DNA of 14,565 bases from QQUD01 sp039029915. GTDB taxonomy: Bacteria > Chloroflexota > Anaerolineae > Promineifilales > Promineifilaceae. This document shows positions 6,923 to 13,229 of this stretch, one piece after another. Every line of letters starts with the position of its first letter. The first letter of the stretch is position 1. The notes beneath the pieces are model-generated. The model saw only the letters and a list, made by a program, of their open reading frames with translations, ran no database searches and was not told where the DNA came from. The stretch lies in contig JBCCFD010000171.1 in NCBI GenBank assembly GCA_039029915.1, positions 1-14,565 of the forward strand, in the 5' to 3' direction. Position numbers and translations under genes: made by a program.

Positions 6923-8761
6923 TTACGCTTTACTACGATTCACGGGTAATCCAGCTAACGCCATAATCTTGAGGGCATTGGTTGTCGGACAGGGCCCATC
7001 CCGAAGCGTATAGTCGAATATCATTTTGCCATTTTCAACATCATCTTTGAAATGATAATTTTGAATTGTTTTATACTGGTCAGCTAGCTTAATGAGGTCT
7101 AAATCATGAGTGGCAACAAGCCCAATCGCTTGACCAGAGGCCAACACTTCAATGAATGATTGGCTTCCTATTAAACGCTCCCGATTATTCGTGCCTCGGA
7201 AAATCTCGTCGATAAGGAAAAACAACGGCCGTTTATTCTCAAGTTCATACGCTTCCAAAATTGACTTTAGCCGCTGCACCTCCGCGTAAAAAAACGAGAA
7301 ACCATCTTGAAGCGAATCGGTGACGCGAATCGAACTGTGTACTCTGAAGAGAGATGTTTCAAGCCGCTCAGTAAAGACAGCACTGCCGGCATAAGCCAAT
7401 ACAAGGTTCAGTCCAACCGCGCGTAGAAAAGAGCTTTTCCCGGCCATGTTTGACCCAGTAATAATTCCAACTTGTCCAAGTTGGGGCACGGTAAAATCAT
7501 TACCAACCCGGGCGTCATCAGCGATTAAAGGGTGTGCTAAATTTTGTGCTTTGAAGCACGGCTCATGTTTAATTTTCGGATAACTAACAAAATCAGGGTT
7601 GAGGTAAGCAAAATTTGCGAGGCTGCCTAAAGCTTCTAACTCTACCCAAACATCCAGCCAAATCGGTAGTTTTTGTTTCAGTTCAATTTGTCTTTGGCGA
7701 AGCAAATGGGCAAAGAGTAGGTCCCAAGGCATGATAACGTTAAGGATCAGCCCCATAAGTGGATTTTGGCGTAAGCCTACCCCTATCATCACCCGCTGTA
7801 AGCGTCGAATATGCTCTGAAGGTTTATGAGATGAATCGTGAAAGGGTTGGCAAAGCGCTGTTAAATTGGTAGCATGTTGGAAATGACTGCTTTCAATAAA
7901 TTGAAAAACATCATTAAGCGTGTCAAGCTGTTCAGCTAAAAAAGTAGCATCTTGAAAGATAGTTTGTGTATACTGATTACTGACCCTAATAAACAACACC
8001 CCATAAATCAATAATGAGATGAACCAGAGATTGGGCGTTGGCAACTGATTTTGTGTGAACAGCAATACGGCCGTTATGATTGATAGACTCCAAAGCCCAG
8101 CGATCCATGGCCTTAAATCTAACTGATTATCTTGAGTATTTAGCCAATTTAATAGACGACTACCTGGATACTTCTCGCCAGATTTTAAACTTGCTTGGCT
8201 TTTCAGAATAAGCTTGTTGCGAAATAACGGCCGTTTTTCCAAAGCTTGAACAAGTTCTTGTCGTTCCTTAATATCTTGAATAGTGGTTAATGGTTTCAAT
8301 AGCCACTGCTGTAATCGGTCACTTCCTTCTTGAGTAACGGCCGTGTTGATCAATTGATGCAGTGAGCGTGAGCCAACCAAATCTAAATCTAATCCATACG
8401 GGTGATTTTTTAGGTCAGGTGGTGTTGAAGGCTCAGGCAACAATGTCCAATCTAGCTGCATCCGCGCCACGTGAAGCTGTTTGATTTGTCGCCACTGTTC
8501 CCAACGTGTTTTTGTACTTAGGATACGGTTATATCGAATGACACCAATTGCAAAGGGAATAAATAATGGTATGAAGCTAATTCCCCAAACGACGGCCCCT
8601 TGCCAAAGAAGAAGGGCACCGCTGATTAAAATTGTGCCAATAAATAGGATAAACCTCGTTTGGGAAAGCGAGTCAAGTTGAGCTTGCCATTCTTGAATAC
8701 GGCCGTTTAAGTACAAAATCTGTCGTTCTAAGAGCTGTTTTCTAAAAGATTTTTGTTTCAT
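6923..8761 (-). CDS. Membrane-anchored MutS-like ATPase
   Basis: A 612-residue protein with a C-terminal MutS-type ABC ATPase: Walker A TGSNMAGKSS (Lys442), Walker B FFLIDEIFRGTNN (Asp518/Glu519), and the trailing ATHDLDL. The MutS core/lever segment is recognisable from about 120 (DLDLVGSRSLHQLINTAVTQ then LQQWLLKP). The N-terminal mismatch-recognition and connector domains of true MutS are missing. Instead there are two predicted membrane helices near 36-74 and another pair near 217-260, interrupting the core. This matches a known but uncharacterised MutS-like subgroup. It is unlikely to do classical mismatch repair, and the role is unknown. No Shine-Dalgarno precedes the ATG; a TATACT lies only 4 nt upstream of it, so a very short or absent leader is possible. 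It contains five ACGGCCGT copies, the most of any gene here. Confidence 0.88.
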   Translation of the reverse strand: MKQKSFRKQLLERQILYLNGRIQEWQAQLDSLSQTRFILFIGTILISGALLLWQGAVVWGISFIPLFIPFAIGVIRYNRILSTKTRWEQWRQIKQLHVARMQLDWTLLPEPSTPPDLKNHPYGLDLDLVGSRSLHQLINTAVTQEGSDRLQQWLLKPLTTIQDIKERQELVQALEKRPLFRNKLILKSQASLKSGEKYPGSRLLNWLNTQDNQLDLRPWIAGLWSLSIITAVLLFTQNQLPTPNLWFISLLIYGVLFIRVSNQYTQTIFQDATFLAEQLDTLNDVFQFIESSHFQHATNLTALCQPFHDSSHKPSEHIRRLQRVMIGVGLRQNPLMGLILNVIMPWDLLFAHLLRQRQIELKQKLPIWLDVWVELEALGSLANFAYLNPDFVSYPKIKHEPCFKAQNLAHPLIADDARVGNDFTVPQLGQVGIITGSNMAGKSSFLRAVGLNLVLAYAGSAVFTERLETSLFRVHSSIRVTDSLQDGFSFFYAEVQRLKSILEAYELENKRPLFFLIDEIFRGTNNRERLIGSQSFIEVLASGQAIGLVATHDLDLIKLADQYKTIQNYHFKDDVENGKMIFDYTLRDGPCPTTNALKIMALAGLPVNRSKA

Positions 8762-8819
8762 CGCTAGTATAGTGAAAATTATATCGAAAAAAGTTGCATA
8801 TGGTGCAAAACTTTGTCTA

Positions 8820-8841
8820 AATTGTAAAATAGTTTACAGTT
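8820..8841. promoter_or_regulatory. Operator-like inverted repeat in the divergent promoter region
   Basis: AATTGTAAA (8820-8828) and TTTACAGTT (8833-8841) are inverted copies with one mismatch around ATAG; the inner TGTAAA-ATAG-TTTACA is perfect. Centred about 70 bp upstream of the MutS-like start, it is well placed for a dimeric regulator acting on either divergent promoter. Confidence 0.4.
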
Positions 8842-8997
8842 AATCTGTTATCTTAAGGTAAAAAGAAAGAAATTTTTAATAGAGTTTGTTAATCCTATGA
8901 CTGTAGTACTGCATGACACTAAACAATGAAGCTAAAAAACCTACCGCATTCAATACTATCACGAATTTTAGCCTATCTATTTTAAGTTGTTTATTTG

Positions 8998-9034
8998 AAC
9001 ACCTGTCCTTTAATGTTGACAGGTGTTTTTTTTT
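8998..9034 (+). terminator. Rho-independent terminator without an upstream gene
   Basis: A perfect 10-bp stem (AACACCTGTC at 8998-9007, GACAGGTGTT at 9018-9027) with a 10-nt loop is followed by a T run to 9034. It points along the + strand, where no gene precedes it, since the MutS-like gene is transcribed away. It must end either a short untranslated RNA started in the divergent region or a long protease leader (attenuator). Confidence 0.75.
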
Positions 9035-9256
9035 CCTGGGTATTTCAAAATCTTTTAATAAGGAGGTGGCTTTTTTTTACAAAGTTCAAATTCTTATAAT
9101 TTCATTCTAGAATTTTTTTTTAACAGGTAAAAGATCCGTTGAAGAAATTTTTGGAACATACTTACACAAATAAACAAATCATAAAAGTTAGCTCTATACG
9201 GAAATATCATGTTTCAGTCGTTCCGATATAAGCTAGGAGTGGAGAGAACTCTAATT

Positions 9257-12200
9257 ATGAAAAAAGTTAGTATTATTCTTGCGCTTGCCATTATTTTTGG
9301 CATCGTCGTAACAGCATCAACCGCAGGTGACACCCCTTCTGCAGCTGATTTTGCTGTTGATTCACCGGCAAAATCTGAACTATCAGGTTATGTTGTTGTC
9401 CTTGCTGGTGCCCCAGTCGTCGCTTATGATGGCGACCTAAACTACTTTGCCGCAACACGTCCTCAACGTGGTGAAAAAGTTGATGTGAACAGCCGAGCTG
9501 TTCAACAGTATGCTTCATTCTTGGAAGCTCGCCAACGCGGTGCTCTCCAGCAAGCTGGTGCCACAACCGATCGCATGCTTAATAACTATGTTTACAGCTT
9601 GAACGGTTTTGCTGCTAACTTGACCGAAATCGAAGCCAACGAACTTCGCAGTAACCCAGACGTTTTGTTCGTATTTGAAAATGAAATGCGTCAACTCGAA
9701 ACGGATGCATCAGGTGACTTCCTTGGTTTGAATGACCCACGCGGCGCCCGTCATCGTGGGTTTGATGGCGAAGGTATCGTTATTGGTGTTGTTGACTCTG
9801 GTATCTGGCCAGAAGCTGAATCATTTGCTGATCCAGATCCAAACGGCGTTCCTTACGCTGCTCCACCAATTACCGTCACCGAATGTGATTTTGGTAACAC
9901 TGCCCAAAATCCTTTGGACGCCCCTTTCACCTGTAACAATAAGCTCCTAGGCGCTTATGACTTCACAGATGGCTACATTGCTGCTGTTGGTGGCTCACTG
10001 GCACCATTCGAATTCTACTCAGCACGTGACGCAGATGGTCACGGTACACACACCGCCTCAACCGCTGGTGGTAACGCTGACACAACCGCAGTTGTTGTTG
10101 GTTCACCATTGGCCACCATTAGTGGTGTTGCTCCTCGCGCTCACATCGTTGCTTACAAAGCTTGTGGCGACTTGGGTTGTGTCACCTCTGACCTCGTTGG
10201 TGCTATTGATCAAGCAGTTGCTGACGGCGTTGACGTCATCAACTACTCTATCGGTAGCTCAGTTTCTGACATCACCGGTCCAGACGATATCGCTTTCTTA
10301 TTCGCCGCTGACGCAGGTGTATTCGTGGCGACTTCAAATGGTAACTCTGGCCCTGGTCCAGCTACAACTGGTTCGCCAGCTTCTTCTCCATGGGTAACCT
10401 CAGTTGGTGCTAGCACCCACGATCGTACCTTTGCTGGCTCTGCTACCACAGGTGACGGCGCTAGCTACACTGGTGTGACCTACACCGGCGGACTCGCCTC
10501 AACCCAAATCGTTGACGCTGCTGACCATGGTAATGAGCTTTGTGACCCTGCTGTCACCTTTGACCCACCAGTAACTGGCTATGCAGTTCTCTGTCTCCGC
10601 GGTGGATTTGCTCGCGTTGCTAAGAGCCAAGCTGTTGCCGAACAGGGTGGCGTTGGTATGATCTTGTTCAATGCTGACGATGTTTCTACATTGAATACAG
10701 ACAACCACTATGTGCCATCACTACACATTCAAAATACCCCAGGTGTTGCAATTAAAGATTACATCGCGGCAAATGGTGCTTCTGCAACCGTTGAAATGTC
10801 TGGTGGCGTTTCTGCCCCAGGTCAAGGCTCTGTTATGGCAGCCTTCTCTTCTCGTGGTCCTGTCGGCGCATCAAGCGACCTAATCAAACCAGACGTAACG
10901 GCTCCTGGTGTCAACATTTTGGCGGCTTACAGCCCTTCAGCTCCTTTAGGTGCTTCAACGGAATATGCTGCGATTTCTGGTACCTCAATGTCTAGCCCAC
11001 ACGTGGCTGGTTTGGGTGCTTTGATTATCCAAGCACAACCAGGTTTCTCTCCAGCAATGGTTAAATCAGCTTTGATGACCACTGCCCGTCAAGATGCATA
11101 TAAAGAAGATGCTTCTACACCAGCAGATCCATTTGACTTTGGTGCTGGTCACGTTGATCCAAGCGGTCCTTTGGGCGCTGGCTCATTTGTTGACCCAGGT
11201 TTGGTATACCATGCCGACATCATCGACTACATTGGCTTCATGTGTGAAGTTACACCAGGCTTCTGGACAGTAGGCACTTGTGATTTTGTGGCTGCCAATG
11301 GCGCTCCTTCTGACCCAAGTGATTTGAATGTACCTTCAATTGCAGTTGGTGAACTCGTCGGTGAACAAACTGTTACCCGTACTGTTTACAACGTGGCCCG
11401 TCAGGGTCGCGCTACAACCTTCTACGCTTCAGTAGATGCCCCTCCAGGAGTTGATGTAACGGTTACGCCATCTTCAATGACCCTTCGTAAACTCGAAGCT
11501 GGCACTTTTGAAGTGACCTTCACCGTAAACGGATCAGCTACTTTGGATGAATATGCCTTTGGTGCTATCACTTGGACCGACTCAACAGGTCGTTACGAAA
11601 CACGTAGCCCAATTGCTGTACGCCCAATGCAGTTCAACGGCCCAGCTGAGATCGGCGTTGCCGGTACAGATGGTTCAGCTAGCTTTGACGTTTCATTTGG
11701 TTACTCAGGTGACTACACAGCTGCCGCTCACGGTTTGGTGCCTTCAATGCAACAAGCTGATACCGTCGCTGATGATCCTGCAAACGACATCAATACCGCT
11801 TTGGGAACCTGTGACTTCGGCGCAGCCTTCCCATGGCCATGTACTGGTATCACGTGGCACGCAGTTTCTGTTCCAGCTGGTAGCGCATACCTGCGTTTGT
11901 CATTGTTTGATGACTTCACAGATGGCGCTGATGACTTGGATCTCTACGCTTGGGATTCAGCATTCAACCAAGTTGGTGGTAGCGGTTCTGGCACTTCTGC
12001 AGAACAAATCGACGTTCTCTTCCCTGGTGATACAACCTACTTCGTAGCTGTACACGGTTGGGGAACTGATGGCCCAGATGCTAACTACACTCTGTTTAGC
12101 TGGGCATTCGGCGCAGACGAAGGCAATATGAGCATTGACTCTGCTCCAGCATCAGCAACATTAGGTGCTACCGATGCTGTTGATGTTTCATGGTCTGGCT

Positions 12201-12292
12201 TAGCTGCTGGCGACTACTACCTCGGTGCAGTCTCTCACAGCGATGATGCTGGCATCATGGGATTGACCCTCATCTCAGTTGATACCAACTAA
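9257..12292 (+). CDS. Secreted subtilisin-like serine protease (S8) with PA domain
   Basis: A 1011-residue exported protease. A Sec signal peptide (residues 1 to about 23, KK then a long hydrophobic core ending near STAG) is followed by an I9-type propeptide (about 36-130). The S8 catalytic domain follows with Asp180 (VVDSGIW), His262 (DGHGTHTA) and Ser577 (SGTSMSSPHVAG). A PA domain (about 398-515) is inserted between His and Ser, as in plant-type subtilases. After it come an Fn3-like domain (about 690-790) and a beta-rich C-terminal region resembling a PPC domain (about 870-950). No sorting signal or membrane anchor ends it, so it is probably released. I chose the ATG at 9257 over an in-frame ATG at 9209 because the signal peptide begins there and GGAG (9241-9244) precedes it, although 12 nt away. 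Codon choice looks strongly biased (GGT, GCT, CGT, GAC, TTC), suggesting high expression. It contains no ACGGCCGT. Confidence 0.95.
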   Translation: MKKVSIILALAIIFGIVVTASTAGDTPSAADFAVDSPAKSELSGYVVVLAGAPVVAYDGDLNYFAATRPQRGEKVDVNSRAVQQYASFLEARQRGALQQAGATTDRMLNNYVYSLNGFAANLTEIEANELRSNPDVLFVFENEMRQLETDASGDFLGLNDPRGARHRGFDGEGIVIGVVDSGIWPEAESFADPDPNGVPYAAPPITVTECDFGNTAQNPLDAPFTCNNKLLGAYDFTDGYIAAVGGSLAPFEFYSARDADGHGTHTASTAGGNADTTAVVVGSPLATISGVAPRAHIVAYKACGDLGCVTSDLVGAIDQAVADGVDVINYSIGSSVSDITGPDDIAFLFAADAGVFVATSNGNSGPGPATTGSPASSPWVTSVGASTHDRTFAGSATTGDGASYTGVTYTGGLASTQIVDAADHGNELCDPAVTFDPPVTGYAVLCLRGGFARVAKSQAVAEQGGVGMILFNADDVSTLNTDNHYVPSLHIQNTPGVAIKDYIAANGASATVEMSGGVSAPGQGSVMAAFSSRGPVGASSDLIKPDVTAPGVNILAAYSPSAPLGASTEYAAISGTSMSSPHVAGLGALIIQAQPGFSPAMVKSALMTTARQDAYKEDASTPADPFDFGAGHVDPSGPLGAGSFVDPGLVYHADIIDYIGFMCEVTPGFWTVGTCDFVAANGAPSDPSDLNVPSIAVGELVGEQTVTRTVYNVARQGRATTFYASVDAPPGVDVTVTPSSMTLRKLEAGTFEVTFTVNGSATLDEYAFGAITWTDSTGRYETRSPIAVRPMQFNGPAEIGVAGTDGSASFDVSFGYSGDYTAAAHGLVPSMQQADTVADDPANDINTALGTCDFGAAFPWPCTGITWHAVSVPAGSAYLRLSLFDDFTDGADDLDLYAWDSAFNQVGGSGSGTSAEQIDVLFPGDTTYFVAVHGWGTDGPDANYTLFSWAFGADEGNMSIDSAPASATLGATDAVDVSWSGLAAGDYYLGAVSHSDDAGIMGLTLISVDTN

Positions 12293-12321
12293 GATTGAGC
12301 TTCAACCTAAATAGATAAAAG

Positions 12322-12351
12322 AAAAGGTCTGGCGAAAGCCAGACCTTTTTT
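12322..12351 (+). terminator. Strong Rho-independent terminator of the subtilase gene
   Basis: A perfect 12-bp stem (AAAAGGTCTGGC at 12322-12333 and its complement at 12338-12349) is closed by a GAAA tetraloop and runs into T residues, 29 nt after the protease stop. The A-rich left arm means it could also work for minus-strand transcription. Confidence 0.92.
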
Positions 12352-12384
12352 ATTTCTTGCAGAGTGGACCTCATTTAATCCGAT

Positions 12385-12412
12385 TTGAAATCGATCTCCG
12401 GTCAGCTATACT
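12385..12412 (+). promoter_or_regulatory. Sigma-70-type promoter of the sulfotransferase
   Basis: TTGAAA at 12385-12390 and TATACT at 12407-12412 are separated by 16 bp, giving a predicted start of transcription near 12419 and a short leader of about 18 nt containing the ribosome-binding site. It sits between the upstream terminator and the gene, as expected for independent expression. Confidence 0.6.
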
Positions 12413-12436
12413 CATTTTGAATGGAGGTGTAATCAA

Positions 12437-13069
12437 ATGATAGTATTTGGGGCAGGATTAGGTCGAACAGGAACCACGTCTATCCAACGAGCTTTGAGCC
12501 AGCTTAGTTTGCCAACGTACAACTTTGAATCAATGGTGAATGAAGATCACTTTGAGCATTGGGAAAAGGCTTTTCAGACGCCTGCAGAAGCTGATTGGGA
12601 GGTGATTTTTGCTGATTATAAAGCAACGGTTGCTTGGCCAACGTGCTTCTTTTATAGGGAGTTAATGGTAGCTTATCCTCATGCTAAATTTATTCTGACG
12701 ACGCGCGATGTTGAGGGTTGGGTTGCTAGCATGTTGCGCGTTTGGCCAATTCTTTCAAATATTTTGAAAATGCGTTTTGTCCCGCGGATCAGAAAGATGA
12801 ATCGGTTAATGAACAGTGGTTTTCAACGAACCGCATTTCCTTATGGTATGGAACAGGCAGGCTTAATTAAGGCATTTAATGAGCATAATGAGGCGGTCAA
12901 GCACCATATTCCCGCTAACCGACTATTGATTTATGAAGCAACAGAAGGGTGGGAGCCTTTGTGCACCTTCCTAAATTTAGATGTTCCTGATGTACCTTTT
13001 CCGCATGAAAATCGAGGGGAAGATTTTAAAAAAATGGCGTCTCGCGTGCTAGGTATCGGGATATCTTGA
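12437..13069 (+). CDS. P-loop sulfotransferase family protein
   Basis: A 210-residue sulfotransferase-fold protein. The 5'-phosphosulfate-binding loop is GAGLGRTGTTSIQRAL (5-20). The 3'-phosphate-binding segment is KFILTTRDVEGWVASM, with Arg90 and Ser98 in the expected positions. The C-terminal part (FPYGMEQAGLIKAFNEHN, then LLIYEATEGWEPLCTFL) matches the short single-domain sulfotransferase group (Sulfotransfer_4-like). Such enzymes would move a sulfo group from PAPS to an acceptor that cannot be deduced here; many bacterial members are uncharacterised. The start is well supported by GGAGGTG 7 nt upstream of the ATG. It has its own promoter and is insulated from the protease by a terminator. 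It contains no ACGGCCGT. Confidence 0.88.
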   Translation: MIVFGAGLGRTGTTSIQRALSQLSLPTYNFESMVNEDHFEHWEKAFQTPAEADWEVIFADYKATVAWPTCFFYRELMVAYPHAKFILTTRDVEGWVASMLRVWPILSNILKMRFVPRIRKMNRLMNSGFQRTAFPYGMEQAGLIKAFNEHNEAVKHHIPANRLLIYEATEGWEPLCTFLNLDVPDVPFPHENRGEDFKKMASRVLGIGIS

Positions 13070-13080
13070 TTGTAGAAAAA

Positions 13081-13117
13081 CAGATCTGACAGCATTTATA
13101 AAACCCTGTCAGGTCTG
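13081..13117. repeat. 12-bp inverted repeat downstream of the sulfotransferase
   Basis: CAGATCTGACAG (13081-13092) and CTGTCAGGTCTG (13106-13117) pair with a single G-T wobble around a 13-nt loop. Starting 12 nt after the sulfotransferase stop, it could serve as a terminator, but only a weak T3 follows. It is probably one of a family of dispersed palindromes, since a second type lies 31 nt further on. Confidence 0.6.
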
Positions 13118-13148
13118 CAAGTTTCGATTATCAGGTGTGATGATTGTC

Positions 13149-13176
13149 GTAAGGACACAGCATGCTATGTCCTTAC
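13149..13176. repeat. 28-bp near-perfect palindrome (REP-like element)
   Basis: GTAAGGACA (13149-13157) and TGTCCTTAC (13168-13176) flank a centre containing AGCATGCT; 13 of 14 base pairs match across the dyad. From memory, similar elements with a CATGC centre and GTA(A/G)GG arms recur in intergenic DNA of some Chloroflexota and cyanobacteria; this could not be checked here. It lies between the convergent sulfotransferase and S9 genes. Confidence 0.7.
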
Positions 13177-13194
13177 CAGTGGGATTTGCAAGAA

Positions 13195-13211
13195 AACCTG
13201 CACTTCAGGTT
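13195..13211. repeat. Short inverted repeat near the S9 peptidase 3' end
   Basis: AACCTG and CAGGTT flank CACTT (6-5-6). It is the third inverted repeat in the 160-nt spacer between convergent genes and lies 18 nt beyond the end of the minus-strand peptidase. It is not followed by a T run on that strand. Confidence 0.35.
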
Positions 13212-13229
13212 AACAAAGTATTTAGGTGC

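Larger units (their letters stand above)
8762..9208. other. Divergent intergenic region between MutS-like ATPase and subtilase
   Basis: An AT-rich 447-nt region without a convincing gene. It holds an operator-like inverted repeat (8820-8841), a + strand terminator (8998-9034), an orphan AAGGAGGT (9060-9067) with no start codon at proper distance, a T8 run (9071-9078), a TATAAT at 9095-9100 that could be the -10 box of the protease but lacks a good -35 at 16-18 bp, and a T9 run (9113-9121). A 65-codon open frame at 8913-9110 runs through the terminator and is not believed. Confidence 0.6.

Noticed and set aside
6923..8761. Canonical MutS mismatch repair protein
   Set aside because: It lacks the N-terminal mismatch-binding and connector domains, is shorter than MutS, and contains membrane helices.
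8913..9110. 65-codon + strand open frame in the divergent region
   Set aside because: It reads straight through the strong terminator at 8998-9034 and has a low-complexity translation (runs of Phe) and no ribosome-binding site.
9103..9121. ATTCTAGAAT palindrome followed by T9 as a second terminator
   Set aside because: A 10-bp palindrome leaves no loop and forms only a tiny AT-rich hairpin; it is more likely part of AT-rich promoter DNA.
9209..9256. Alternative upstream start (16 extra residues) for the subtilase
   Set aside because: The extension precedes a classic signal peptide beginning at 9257 and has no Shine-Dalgarno; a charged 16-residue leader before the signal would be unusual.
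10499..10708. Minus-strand open frames within the subtilase gene
   Set aside because: They are opposite-strand by-products of the biased codon usage in a clear protease domain; no family features or ribosome-binding sites.
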